DNA of 45,266 bases from Verrucomicrobiales bacterium (GTDB lineage Bacteria > Verrucomicrobiota > Verrucomicrobiia > Verrucomicrobiales > DEV007). This document shows positions 1 through 8,950 of the stretch, one piece after another. How positions within the stretch are numbered: the stretch's first letter is position 1; each line of letters opens with the position of its first letter. The stretch is from positions 1-45,266 of the forward strand of contig JARGNG010000037.1 of NCBI GenBank assembly GCA_029213265.1. The letters run 5' to 3'. Below the pieces are notes generated by a model, which saw nothing but the letters and a program-made list of their open reading frames with translations, searched no databases and was not told the DNA's origin. Made by a program: the position numbers and the translations under genes.

Positions 1-8
1 CAGGAGGC

Positions 9-326
9 ATGTATCTCTACAAGTTCATGGTCCCGAACGACGAGGCATTGAATGAACTCACTGCCCGGCTGGAAGTGGCCAACATCACCTACACTTCGAG
101 GATTGCGGATGAGACCACGACGAGCGGTAAGCTGTTCAACAACCCTCATAAGAGCTTTACAATGCAAATTGCGTGGACGATAATTATACTAATTATAGTG
201 GGTGTAATTCTCTCAGGTTTGCCTGTGCAGATTTGGGAAAAATATTCCGCTAAAGATCTGGACATGGACAAGAAGAAGCAGGCGCAAACCACTTTGGTCG
301 ACGAAAGCTTTTTCCGCTCTGTCTAG
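9..326 (+). CDS. Small single-pass membrane protein, function unknown (5' end may lie outside window)
   Basis: This is a 105-residue ORF that I do not recognise as a named family. It has a charged N-terminal part of about 50 residues, one strong hydrophobic segment at about residues 52-72 (rich in Ile, Val and Leu), and a short charged tail rich in Lys and Asp. It looks like a single-pass inner-membrane protein. The start is uncertain: an AGGAGG sits only 1 nt before the ATG at 9, a second ATG lies at 27, and the frame is open to the left edge, so the gene may begin outside the window. It lies 22 nt before a prepilin-like gene on the same strand, which suggests it belongs to a type II secretion or type IV pilus operon continuing leftwards. 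That link is inferred from position only. Confidence 0.55.
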   Translation: MYLYKFMVPNDEALNELTARLEVANITYTSRIADETTTSGKLFNNPHKSFTMQIAWTIIILIIVGVILSGLPVQIWEKYSAKDLDMDKKKQAQTTLVDESFFRSV

Positions 327-348
327 TTCAATTTCACCCTCCGAAACT

Positions 349-756
349 ATGACACTTTTCCAATCATCTTCCCGGTGCCGGGGTCTGTCACTCATTGAGA
401 TGACCCTAGTGATCGCAATTATGCTGATGCTGGCATCGATTGTCATGTATTCGCTTTCCTCGATGGGAGAATGGAAACAGGGACGATCTTCGGGTGAAAA
501 ACTGAAAGCCGTCTATCTCGCTCAGAAAGGATACCTTGCTGACCATCCCACAGAAAGCTATGGCACCTTGACCGCGGCCAAATTGATTCCCTATCTCCCT
601 GGACGCGACTCCGCGCTTCCTACGGCAAAGGCTCTGAATGATTCGGATCTGACTCTCGAAATCACCACGATGCCCCCCACCTTCAAACTCAGCGGGAGTG
701 TTTACGATCCCTCCGGATCGTCCACCGATGGACTTTGGGACACCGCCGGGCTGTAA
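349..756 (+). CDS. Type II secretion/type IV pilus pseudopilin-like protein
   Basis: A 135-residue protein with a prepilin N-terminal signature. A short basic leader ends in Arg-Gly, then comes LSLIE with Glu at mature position 5, then an unbroken hydrophobic helix of about 20 residues (residues 13-36). This is the class III signal processed by a prepilin peptidase at the Gly-Leu junction, giving a subunit that packs through its N-terminal helix into a pilus or pseudopilus. The C-terminal globular part is short and has no motif I can assign. The last 55 nt overlap the convergent glpD gene, so the two genes share coding sequence at their 3' ends. Function as a minor pseudopilin is inferred from the signature; the specific system is not identifiable here. 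Confidence 0.75.
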   Translation: MTLFQSSSRCRGLSLIEMTLVIAIMLMLASIVMYSLSSMGEWKQGRSSGEKLKAVYLAQKGYLADHPTESYGTLTAAKLIPYLPGRDSALPTAKALNDSDLTLEITTMPPTFKLSGSVYDPSGSSTDGLWDTAGL

Positions 757-2243
757 GAAGGAAGCAGGTGCTCCAGGGCATCGATCTGCGACGCGGCCCA
801 ATCTTCGGATTTCCCGAGAGAATTCCCCATCGTTTCGACGACTTGCGGAGCGATCCGTTTCGCGGCCTCGACATCAAGAAAGAGAGCGCGGGTTCGCCGA
901 CACAATACATCGGCGAGAGTGACTGCCATTTCCTCCGTGACCGCCCTCTCCACATCATCCAGGGTGTAGGGCAAAGCAGGATCGAGAAGACGTCCGGGGT
1001 TCCCGGTATCCGCTTTTTCCTCCGCGCCCAACAGGGTCAAGTCATGGGTGACACAGGGTTGTGTATCCAGACCGCCCACTTCGATGGCGCAGTCCACCGC
1101 ATCTTCCGCCATCTGCCGATAGGTCGTCCACTTTCCGCCCGCCATGGTCACGAGCCGGGAATCACTCACCGAAAGATAGTGGCTTCGCGAAATCTTCGAA
1201 GTGGCTCCCCCGCCGCTGCCTCCTGGGCGCACCAGGGGCCGGAGACCGGCAAACGTCGCCCGAATGTCAGTATGGGTGGGTGTTTCCTCCAAATAGCGAC
1301 CGGCATGATCGATCAAGTAATCGATCTCCTCCTCCATCGGCCGCGGATTTAGTTCCACCGGAATGTTGCCCGTGTCTGTCGTCCCGAGGAGCATGCGGTT
1401 CTGCCAGGGAATTGCGAAGAGCACCCGCCCATCATCCGTGCTCGGAATCATAATCGCTGCCTCCCCGCCCAGGAATTTCTGATCGAGAACGATGTGAATC
1501 CCCTGGCTCGGGGCAATGATCTCACCGGCACCCGATTCATCCATCCGACGCACCGAATCGGTAAAGACACCGGTCGCATTGATCACCGCTTTCGCATTGA
1601 TTCGAACCTCGCGCCCGTCGATCTGATCCATCGCGACCACTCCCGTGACTTTTCCCTTTTCCTTTGTCAGTTCCTCTACCCTCGTGTGATTTACCACGGC
1701 CGCTCCCTGATCCACCGCCGTTCGTGCCATCGCTACCGCGAGTCGCGCGTCATCGAACTGACCATCCCAATAGAGAGTTCCCCCGTAGAGCCCTTGTTCC
1801 CGCAAATTGGGAATTGCCCGGACCGTTTCCCGGTCAGACAAGTGCTCTGAGGAATGGATGCCCAGGTCGCCGGCCAGCAGATCATACAAAGTCAGCCCCG
1901 TTCCGTAGAAAAAGCGCTCGTACCAGCGATAAGCCGGAACAACAAAGGAGAGTGGCTTCACGAGCCCGGGAGCATTTCGCAGGAGTCGTCCCCTCTCCCG
2001 CAGCGACTCGCGGACCAGTCCGACTTCTCCACCGCGAAGATAGCGAACGCCTCCATGAATCAATTTCGTGCTTTTCGAGGAGGTGCTCTCGGCAAAATCA
2101 GCCTGTTCCAGCAAAGCCGTCCGGTATCCTCTCGATGCCGCGTCCACGGCAATCCCAAGACCGGTCGCCCCGCCTCCGATGACAAGGAAATCCCAGGTTT
2201 CAGAAGAGTCCGAAAGGCGGTCAAGAAGGGCAGAACGATTCAT
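702..2243 (-). CDS. glpD: FAD-dependent glycerol-3-phosphate dehydrogenase
   Basis: The 513-residue product is the right length for aerobic GlpD, which oxidises sn-glycerol 3-phosphate to dihydroxyacetone phosphate and passes electrons to quinone at the membrane. The N-terminus carries the dinucleotide-binding GGGATGLG motif (about residues 22-29). It is followed by the family's conserved STSSKSTKLIHGG stretch, which binds FAD and ends just before GVRYL. A later MAGGKWTTYRQMAED segment is also typical of the family. The ATG at 2243 gives a normal N-terminus. It stands alone on the minus strand and is convergent with, and overlaps, the pseudopilin gene. No glycerol kinase or facilitator is adjacent, so it may serve lipid or glycerol turnover generally. 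The family assignment is secure. Confidence 0.95.
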   Translation of the reverse strand: MNRSALLDRLSDSSETWDFLVIGGGATGLGIAVDAASRGYRTALLEQADFAESTSSKSTKLIHGGVRYLRGGEVGLVRESLRERGRLLRNAPGLVKPLSFVVPAYRWYERFFYGTGLTLYDLLAGDLGIHSSEHLSDRETVRAIPNLREQGLYGGTLYWDGQFDDARLAVAMARTAVDQGAAVVNHTRVEELTKEKGKVTGVVAMDQIDGREVRINAKAVINATGVFTDSVRRMDESGAGEIIAPSQGIHIVLDQKFLGGEAAIMIPSTDDGRVLFAIPWQNRMLLGTTDTGNIPVELNPRPMEEEIDYLIDHAGRYLEETPTHTDIRATFAGLRPLVRPGGSGGGATSKISRSHYLSVSDSRLVTMAGGKWTTYRQMAEDAVDCAIEVGGLDTQPCVTHDLTLLGAEEKADTGNPGRLLDPALPYTLDDVERAVTEEMAVTLADVLCRRTRALFLDVEAAKRIAPQVVETMGNSLGKSEDWAASQIDALEHLLPSYSPAVSQSPSVDDPEGS

Positions 2244-2352
2244 TCGTGAGGAGTATCGGAAGAGAACGGCTCAGATGCAAGCAGGGGCTTGGGCACCGTC
2301 CCCTCTCGCGGAACCAACCGGGACAGAACCTTGACATCCGGATTTCAAAATC

Positions 2353-4293
2353 GTGAAATCAAATGCCATGAGTCTGCAATTCCGCCATGTTTGCCGGGGC
2401 ATACAAGTCCTCCTGCTCCCGTGCCTCAGTAGTGGGTCTATTTTGTTGTCTCAAGAGAAACTCCCTTTTCACGAGGCGATTAACAAGGGGGCCATTGAAG
2501 TCCGCTGCACCAACTTCTCCCAGGAGAAGATCAGTCTTCACATCACTCCGAAGAGCGCCGCCGGAGCCACCTCGTTTCGCATTGATCCCGGAACATGGAT
2601 CGAGTTCAGCGACTACCCGAAGGCCGGGAGGCTCTTTTTCGTGTTCCCGAAGAAGGGAGGAACGATCAATCTCGCAAATCGGCGGAATGGATGGGTCTAC
2701 CAATGGATCGCCGTTCCAGAGCAACCTTCTGCCGTAGTCCCTGTCGTGGAGAAACGGAAGACCCCGGAGATTCGAATTCTGCGGGCTGGATTCGATCCCG
2801 CGCTCACCGGCCCTCTTGGTAGCGATGGATCCCTGAATCGGGAAGACACGATGGGACGCGCGGCGGCTCTTCTCCTCAGCAACCGCCCCAAGCTTTCCCT
2901 GGCCGAATTCTCCAACTACATTGAAAGAGCCTTCGCCAGCCGACTCAACGAGGAGGAGACCAAACTGAAAGCGAAGCCGGGCGATCGTGAATATGTCCGG
3001 GTCGTATGGAAGCCGACCCTCGAACATCTCAAAATGGGCGAACATCTCATCGAGAAGTCCCGCTTCCTGAGGAATCCGCCGAAACCGGGAGAGGCCCAGG
3101 TGACCTTAGCAGACGCCATGGCGAAAGGGCACATCACCGGGGAAATGAGAAAAGGAGTCTCCTCGCTCATGATTCTCCGACTGACTCGCACACCAACCGC
3201 GCCTCCCGGCCCGATGCTGGTGACAACGCCACCCGGGACCGTGTTGCATTTCGACGACAAAGGAGACGGCAATCCAGTCAAACTGTATCCTCTCCATGAT
3301 GGAACCATTGACCTCTTCGGCGAAATCGCGGACGGCGTCCAACTCCCCTGCATCAACGGCTCCTATAAAAGGCGGATCAAGACAACCCGCGTCATTCCCA
3401 TCAAGAGCAGCTTCGATGCAAAGATCGGAGCCCTGTTTCAGAATCGACGGGATACCGACAGGCTGGCGATGGCCGTCGAAGCGGTCCTCCACGAGCGTAG
3501 TGATCTCGATCCCGGTCAGATCCAGTATCATATCAATCAGGTGCGGGTGCCCTTTACCGAAGATACGGCAGTGACGGAGGATCTGATTGCAGCTGCCAGA
3601 GCGCGCCTTGCCGGCGATACGCCGCCCTCTCCGGCTCCGCCCAAAGTGGCGATGTCCACCCAACCGGCCCCCACCCCACCCCAACCGACAAACCGACCGG
3701 CTTCACCCTCCAAACCGAAACTTGCCCTGTCCGACAGTAACTTTGGGATCTCCCGTTCGGCAGGAGAAAAGGGAGTTCGTATCGATCCCAACGTCCCGAG
3801 CGATCCGCTCAATCAACTGGCGGGGGCTCGCAACGCCAATGCGATGTGGCGCAAAATGGTAGAGTTCGTTCCCGAGTATCCGGAATCAGCAGTCGTCGGG
3901 ACCTGGGTCTCCGTTCCGGAAGCAGAAGCCCGCCCCTTTGCCCTCGCTCTGCGCATGCATCTTATGGAGGCAGCCGCAGCCGCGGAGGGACAGGCAATTC
4001 CACCACAATTGAAGCAAATGATCGCAGCCAACACGGAACTGGATCAGAAGATGACGCACTGCTACACCGGCACCCTTACCTTTTCTCCGGACGGCGAAGT
4101 GACCGGAATCTACCGCGGCCCGAACTACCCGGCTCCCCGAACTCTGAAAACGAGGTGGCGTTTCGACGGGGTGCAAAAAATTGATCTGAATCCGTCTCCT
4201 GTGATTAAGGACCTGACTTTTTCCGCGAACGGATGTCTCGTTTTTCACGACGACGAAGGGTCGGGAATCCTGCTGGTGTTGCGCAGGCAGTGA
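2353..4293 (+). CDS. Secreted protein with tandem duplicated domains and a lipocalin-like C-terminus, function unknown
   Basis: This 646-residue protein is not a family I recognise. A hydrophobic signal-like segment ends near residue 33. The start could be GTG at 2353 or ATG at 2368. The body shows an internal duplication. Residues about 35-125 and 249-350 share a beta-rich pattern (start motif with Ala-x-x-Lys-Gly, a Pro-Gly-Thr turn followed by Phe-x-Asp, then a Gly-x-Ile-x-Leu strand). Each is followed by a helical segment (about 165-210 and 365-420) with a similar Ala/Leu/Arg pattern. A Pro-rich linker (about 421-455) leads to a C-terminal domain (about 505-646) with a Gly-Thr-Trp start and repeated beta strands, suggestive of a small beta-barrel. 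It is convergent with the L,D-transpeptidase gene, 5 nt apart. A periplasmic or outer-envelope role is inferred. Confidence 0.7.
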   Translation: MKSNAMSLQFRHVCRGIQVLLLPCLSSGSILLSQEKLPFHEAINKGAIEVRCTNFSQEKISLHITPKSAAGATSFRIDPGTWIEFSDYPKAGRLFFVFPKKGGTINLANRRNGWVYQWIAVPEQPSAVVPVVEKRKTPEIRILRAGFDPALTGPLGSDGSLNREDTMGRAAALLLSNRPKLSLAEFSNYIERAFASRLNEEETKLKAKPGDREYVRVVWKPTLEHLKMGEHLIEKSRFLRNPPKPGEAQVTLADAMAKGHITGEMRKGVSSLMILRLTRTPTAPPGPMLVTTPPGTVLHFDDKGDGNPVKLYPLHDGTIDLFGEIADGVQLPCINGSYKRRIKTTRVIPIKSSFDAKIGALFQNRRDTDRLAMAVEAVLHERSDLDPGQIQYHINQVRVPFTEDTAVTEDLIAAARARLAGDTPPSPAPPKVAMSTQPAPTPPQPTNRPASPSKPKLALSDSNFGISRSAGEKGVRIDPNVPSDPLNQLAGARNANAMWRKMVEFVPEYPESAVVGTWVSVPEAEARPFALALRMHLMEAAAAAEGQAIPPQLKQMIAANTELDQKMTHCYTGTLTFSPDGEVTGIYRGPNYPAPRTLKTRWRFDGVQKIDLNPSPVIKDLTFSANGCLVFHDDEGSGILLVLRRQ

Positions 4294-4298
4294 GCCGC

Positions 4299-5102
4299 TT
4301 ATCCATCCTCCGAAAACACGTATCTCCCCTCCTCCACCTCCACATTCGGAGGACGTTTCGTTCGTTCAAACCAATCCCAGCCTTCCCGGAGATTCTGCCA
4401 GAACTCAAAGTACTCACTCTCCTTGTGTTTCTCCATCGCCTCATCCGTCATCGCAAAGGGAAAGCTGTGAACCCGCACAAAAGGCTGTCCCTTTTTCAGA
4501 GCGGCGTCGACCAGCGTGTAAATCTGCTCGATCGAAGCATCCGTCATCGCGAAACAACCGATCGAAACCGTTTTCCCATGAATCATGAGCAGGCTCCCGG
4601 TTCGCCCGTGATGACGATCATAGGCATTCGGATACCCCATATCCATCGAGAGATGGTAGCTGCTGTTCGGATTCATTCGTCCACGACTGATATAGTAGAA
4701 TCCCTCCGGAGCCTGGTAATCCCCCTGCTTCGTTTTGGGCCCTAACTCACCACTGAAATAGGCGATCGCGTAGGTCTTGAAATGCTCGAACTCCGAAGTG
4801 TCCGGGCTTTCCAGCCACACTTCGAGCTCTCCACCACGATTCCCGTTCTTTTTGACTTGAAGAAAAACCGGCCGCCCGACCTTTTCAAAATCCCAGAAGT
4901 AGGGGCTTTCGAGAGGATCCTCCTCCTTCCAGGACGAGGGGTCCGTCCATTTTTGAACCGCCAGTGCGGCCCGGTTCCCGTCACTGCTTGAGATCTTCGA
5001 GTTACCGCCGGGAAAGTAACGCGGACCGGGTGGAGGGACTGACAAAGCGAAGGCAAAGCACGCCACACCCAACGCCAATCCTCCCAATAGAACACTCTTC
5101 AT
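4299..5102 (-). CDS. YafK-type L,D-transpeptidase (YkuD catalytic domain)
   Basis: A 267-residue protein with an N-terminal signal peptide (hydrophobic to about residue 20). The catalytic region reads MIHGKTVSIGCFAMTDA, matching the YafK/DpaA branch of YkuD L,D-transpeptidases, in which a His-Gly is closely followed by Ser-x-Gly-Cys; the Cys is the nucleophile. These periplasmic enzymes act on meso-diaminopimelate cross-links or cut peptidoglycan-anchored proteins. A preceding FYYISRGRMNPNSSYHLSMD segment of the same domain fits the fold. Which reaction this copy performs cannot be read from the sequence. It is a single gene, transcribed away from the divergent GntR operon. Confidence 0.85.
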   Translation of the reverse strand: MKSVLLGGLALGVACFAFALSVPPPGPRYFPGGNSKISSSDGNRAALAVQKWTDPSSWKEEDPLESPYFWDFEKVGRPVFLQVKKNGNRGGELEVWLESPDTSEFEHFKTYAIAYFSGELGPKTKQGDYQAPEGFYYISRGRMNPNSSYHLSMDMGYPNAYDRHHGRTGSLLMIHGKTVSIGCFAMTDASIEQIYTLVDAALKKGQPFVRVHSFPFAMTDEAMEKHKESEYFEFWQNLREGWDWFERTKRPPNVEVEEGRYVFSEDG

Positions 5103-5146
5103 GACTCCGCATACGAACCACGCGATTGCGTCCTTTCAAGTAATTT

Positions 5147-5189
5147 ACAATTCCGACAATTCCACATAGCTCTATAGAGTCGTATATCA
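5147..5189. promoter_or_regulatory. Candidate promoter/operator of the GntR-led operon
   Basis: In the 101-nt divergent gap between the L,D-transpeptidase and the GntR regulator there is an exact direct repeat of ACAATTCC (5147-5154 and 5156-5163). A perfect 10-bp palindrome CTCTATAGAG follows (5170-5179), then TCGTATATCA (5180-5189), which resembles the GTATAC-centred half-palindromes bound by FCD-type GntR proteins. The position just before a GntR gene suggests autoregulation. This is pattern recognition only; no binding is demonstrated. Confidence 0.35.
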
Positions 5190-5203
5190 GAAGCAGAATC
5201 CGG

Positions 5204-5905
5204 ATGTCATCGAATCACTCCCAGCGGGCCTATCGCCACATTCGGAAAAAGCTGCTTGAGGGTTCGGTGGCTCCGGGAGCCCGCCTTTCCTACGGCACGA
5301 TTGGAAAAGAAATCGGCGTCAGCGCGACACCGGTCCGGGAAGCGGTGGGACAACTCGCCAGCGAAGGTTTTGTCGAACTGGTCCCCCAACTGGGAGCCGT
5401 CGTCCGTGAACTGACGAGAGATGAGGCGATCGAACTCTATGAGCTCCGTGAAGCCCTGGAGTCCTTTGCCGCGGCCCAGGCGGCCGAACGTATCAGCGCA
5501 CGCCAACTCAGCGAACTCACCGAAAATCTTGCCGCCTCCGCCGCTCTCGTGAAAAAGGTGAAGCAGTCCGGAAAAGAAATCGCTGACAAGGCGACCGCGA
5601 AGCAGTTCCACGCCCTCGATCTCTCCTTTCACATGACGATCATCGAAGCCTCGCGCAATCGCCGTATGCTCAAAGTGGTCGGCGATTCCCACATTCTGAC
5701 CCGTGTTTTTCAGGCCGACCGGCACGAGTTCACCCTCGCTATTCTGAAAGCAACCCAGACCGAACACGCCGCGATTGCCAAAGCGATTCAGGCAGGCGAC
5801 TCCGCTCAATCTCACGAAGCGATGCGACAGCACATTCGAAACTCTCTCGATCTCACCCTTGCAGAAGCCGACGGCGACAACGGCGACCGCTGGTGGACCG
5901 AATAA
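5204..5905 (+). CDS. GntR family transcriptional regulator, FCD (FadR-like) subfamily
   Basis: A 233-residue regulator. Residues about 5-70 form the GntR winged helix-turn-helix, with the characteristic GARLSYGTIGKEIGVSATPV stretch followed by REAVGQLASEGFVE. Residues about 75-220 are an all-helical FCD ligand-binding domain, including the Asp-x3-His motif in LDLSFHMTII and a second conserved His in MRQHIRNSL that help bind a metal and an organic acid ligand. Such proteins often regulate sugar-acid and amino-sugar catabolism. It lies 15 nt upstream of the sialidase-like gene and heads an operon of sulfatases, a symporter and an aldolase, so it is likely the local repressor or activator responding to a breakdown product. 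The ligand is unknown. Confidence 0.9.
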   Translation: MSSNHSQRAYRHIRKKLLEGSVAPGARLSYGTIGKEIGVSATPVREAVGQLASEGFVELVPQLGAVVRELTRDEAIELYELREALESFAAAQAAERISARQLSELTENLAASAALVKKVKQSGKEIADKATAKQFHALDLSFHMTIIEASRNRRMLKVVGDSHILTRVFQADRHEFTLAILKATQTEHAAIAKAIQAGDSAQSHEAMRQHIRNSLDLTLAEADGDNGDRWWTE

Positions 5906-5920
5906 CGAAACCCATTTCCT

Positions 5921-8881
5921 ATGAAAACTCCATTCACACTCCTACTGGGACTCACCCTGTTTTCTTCCATATTTCTCCATGCCGAGGAAGACTGGAAACT
6001 CCTTCCCCTCAAATACAACCATCCCGGTCTCGAAGTGGACCTCGGGGTTGGCCTCTGGGCCTGGCCGCTCCCGATGGATTATGATGGGGACGGCGACATG
6101 GATCTCGTCGTCTCCGGTCCTGACAAGCCGACCAACGGACTCTACTATTTCGAGAACCCGACCCAGGATCCGTCTGTGAAGATGCCGGTTTTCAAACCGG
6201 GGGTCTATCTCGGACCCACCGGCCACAATGTGCAGGTCAGCTATGTCGAGGGAAAGCCCGTCGTGCTGAAAGAGAATCTGGAGTATCCCAACTTCAAAGA
6301 AACCGGTGCCGGCAAAGCCGGAGCGAAAAAGATCTACGACAATGCCAGGTTCCACAGGGGTAAAACCCGCGCCCGGATGTGGCGTTACGTTGATTGGGAG
6401 AACGACGGGGATCAGGATCTCGTCGTCGGCATCGGCGACTGGACCGACTACGAGTGGGATCACGCCTACGATGCACAGGGGCGCTGGCACAATGGACCGC
6501 TCCACGGTTGGGTTTACCTCATTGAGAACAAGGACGGCAAGTATTCTGAGAAGCCGGTCAAGATTCATGCTGGCGGTGCTCCCGTCGATGTCTACGGATG
6601 GCCTTCTCCCAACTTTGCCGACTTTGACGGAGACGGGGATCTCGATCTTCTCTGCGGAGAATTTCTCGACGGCTTCACATATTTCCAGAATATCGGGACG
6701 AGGGAAAAACCAGACTATGCCGCCGGAAAGAAACTGGATGGCGCCGACGGTGAGCCTCTCGTGATGCATCTCCAGATGATCGTCCCCACCGCGATTGACT
6801 GGGATCAGGATGGAGATCAGGATCTCATTGTCGGAGACGAAGACGGACGCGTCGCTTTCGTCGAACATACCGGCGAACTCCTCAACGGAATTCCTCAATT
6901 CGCCCAACCGGTCTACTTTCAACAGGAAGCTGACACCCTGAAGTTCGGCGCTCTCGCCACCCCTTTTGCTCACGACTGGGACGGCGACGGGGACGAAGAT
7001 CTCGTCACCGGGAACACGGCCGGAAACATTGCCGTGTTTTCCAATCTCGATGGCAAGGGAACGAAATGGAGTGCTCCTGAACTTCTCGAAGCGAACGGGA
7101 AGGAGTTCCGCGTTCTCGCCGGCCCGAACGGTTCGATCCAGGGCCCGGCCGAGGCCAAGTGGGGCTACACGACTCTGTCGGTCGCGGACTGGGATGAGGA
7201 CGGTCGCGATGACATCCTCTACAACTCGATCTGGCCGGAAATCCAGCTGCTCCGAAACACCGAAGGCGGCTTGACTGAACAACCTCTTCCTTTCTGGACA
7301 AAGGAATCCCCGCCCGCGTTTTACTGGTGGCAAACACTGGCCGAAAACCTGCAAACCCAGTGGCGGACAACTCCCCTCGCGACCGACTTTGACGGAGACG
7401 GAAAACTCGATCTCGTGATTCTTGACCAGGAAGGCTATCTCACCTGCCAAAGCCGCAAAACGGATGAGACCCGCATCTTCATCGATGAGGACAACCAACT
7501 GATTCGTCTCAACAAGCAGACTGCCGGACGCAGCGGGCGCTACAAGCTCGATGTCGTGGACTGGGATGGCGACGGACGTCTTGATCTTCTCGTGAACTCG
7601 GAAAACGCGACCTGGTATCGCAATTGTGAGGACCGCGACGGAAAGATTGTATTGAAAAAGGTTGGCAACCTGGCCCGCCGCAACGTGGCCGGCCACACCT
7701 CCAGCCCGACTGCCTGTGATTTCAACAACGATGGAAAGCCCGACCTGGTCGTTGGTGCGGAGAACGGTCGGATCTACTTCATCAAACACGAGGACTGCAT
7801 TGCCTACTCAAACGACGATATTACGGCGCGTCCGCCCAAAGAAGTCCCCGAACCGAAGTTTCCCGGATTCCTCAGCGAAAGCTTCATCTATGAAAAGGCT
7901 CCCTTCCCCGAGTGTCACGCCTCCACCCTCGTCGAAACGACCCGCGGTCTCACGGCGGCCTGGTTCGGTGGTACGAAAGAAAAGAATCCCGATGTAGAAA
8001 TCTGGTCGAGCTACAACGACGGCAACGGATGGTCGGGCCCGCGCCGATTCGCGGACGGGATTCAGCATTCCGGCTTACGCCACCCCTGCTGGAACCCCGT
8101 TCTTTTTCAGCCCGAGGGCGACGCACCCCTGATGCTCTTTTACAAAGTGGGCCCCAATCCTGCCGACTGGTGGGGAGAGGTGATGTATAGCTACGATCGC
8201 GGCCGATCGTTCCGCGACCGGGTCCGTCTCCCGGAAGAGATCCACGGCCCCGTCCGATCCAAGCCGATCACCCTCCCAAACGGAACCGTCCTCTGCCCGT
8301 CTTCGACCGAACACGACGGCGACTGGCGCTTTCACTTCGAGCGCTTCTTCAATGTGGCGGCCCCGGAACTTGGAAAATCCTGGAAGCGAATCGAGCCCGA
8401 AAAACAACCCTATCAAGTCATCCAGCCAACCCTGTTGGTTCATCCCGACGGCTCGATCCGTGCCCTGATGCGGTCCAAGCACGAGAAGATTGCGGTGAGC
8501 CTTTCCACGGACCAGGGAAACAGCTGGAGCGAGCTCGAACTGACCAACATGCCGAACAACAATTCCGGCATTGAGGCCCTCACCCTCGCAGACGGTCGCC
8601 ACCTTCTTCTCTACAACCACACCACCGGGCGCAAAGGTCGCAAGGACGGTTGGGGCCGGCGGAACGTCATCAATCTCGCGATCAGCGACGACGGGATCGA
8701 ATGGAAAGCGGCGGCGGTCATTGAAAAGGCGGACACGGGAGAGTTCTCCTACCCTGCCATGATCCAGACGAAAGACGGCCTCGTCCACATGACCTACACC
8801 TGGAACCGGAAGAAAGTTCGCCATGTCGTGATTGATCCCGGGAAGCTGGAGGCGAAGGAGCTCTCAAGCTTCGATCAGTGA
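5921..8881 (+). CDS. Secreted FG-GAP/VCBS repeat protein fused to a sialidase-like (BNR) domain
   Basis: A 986-residue protein with a signal peptide (about residues 1-21). Residues about 50-610 hold nine Asp-rich calcium-loop motifs of the D-x-D-x-D-G type, such as DYDGDGDMD, DFDGDGDLD and DWDGDGRLD. These are typical of FG-GAP/VCBS beta-propellers that bind calcium and mediate glycan or protein contacts. Residues about 650-980 form a second propeller of the exo-alpha-sialidase/BNR-like type: ECHASTLVET near its start, then repeated Ser-x-Asp-x-Gly-x-x-W elements (STDQGNSW, SYDRGRSF). Such domains may be true sialidases or other glycan-active enzymes. It sits between a GntR regulator and three sulfatases in an apparent operon, which supports a role in extracellular glycan breakdown. 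The substrate is not determined. Confidence 0.88.
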   Translation: MKTPFTLLLGLTLFSSIFLHAEEDWKLLPLKYNHPGLEVDLGVGLWAWPLPMDYDGDGDMDLVVSGPDKPTNGLYYFENPTQDPSVKMPVFKPGVYLGPTGHNVQVSYVEGKPVVLKENLEYPNFKETGAGKAGAKKIYDNARFHRGKTRARMWRYVDWENDGDQDLVVGIGDWTDYEWDHAYDAQGRWHNGPLHGWVYLIENKDGKYSEKPVKIHAGGAPVDVYGWPSPNFADFDGDGDLDLLCGEFLDGFTYFQNIGTREKPDYAAGKKLDGADGEPLVMHLQMIVPTAIDWDQDGDQDLIVGDEDGRVAFVEHTGELLNGIPQFAQPVYFQQEADTLKFGALATPFAHDWDGDGDEDLVTGNTAGNIAVFSNLDGKGTKWSAPELLEANGKEFRVLAGPNGSIQGPAEAKWGYTTLSVADWDEDGRDDILYNSIWPEIQLLRNTEGGLTEQPLPFWTKESPPAFYWWQTLAENLQTQWRTTPLATDFDGDGKLDLVILDQEGYLTCQSRKTDETRIFIDEDNQLIRLNKQTAGRSGRYKLDVVDWDGDGRLDLLVNSENATWYRNCEDRDGKIVLKKVGNLARRNVAGHTSSPTACDFNNDGKPDLVVGAENGRIYFIKHEDCIAYSNDDITARPPKEVPEPKFPGFLSESFIYEKAPFPECHASTLVETTRGLTAAWFGGTKEKNPDVEIWSSYNDGNGWSGPRRFADGIQHSGLRHPCWNPVLFQPEGDAPLMLFYKVGPNPADWWGEVMYSYDRGRSFRDRVRLPEEIHGPVRSKPITLPNGTVLCPSSTEHDGDWRFHFERFFNVAAPELGKSWKRIEPEKQPYQVIQPTLLVHPDGSIRALMRSKHEKIAVSLSTDQGNSWSELELTNMPNNNSGIEALTLADGRHLLLYNHTTGRKGRKDGWGRRNVINLAISDDGIEWKAAAVIEKADTGEFSYPAMIQTKDGLVHMTYTWNRKKVRHVVIDPGKLEAKELSSFDQ

Positions 8882-8950
8882 TCCTGAATGGGCAAGCGAT
8901 CACGATATTTCTCCACTGCAGCCGGGGTCTATGATCCCGGGCGGGATGCC

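Noticed and set aside
5942..7789. 615-residue antisense reading frame opposite the FG-GAP region
   Set aside because: It is a by-product of the repeated Asp/Gly codons of the sense gene; its protein has no domain and no start context.
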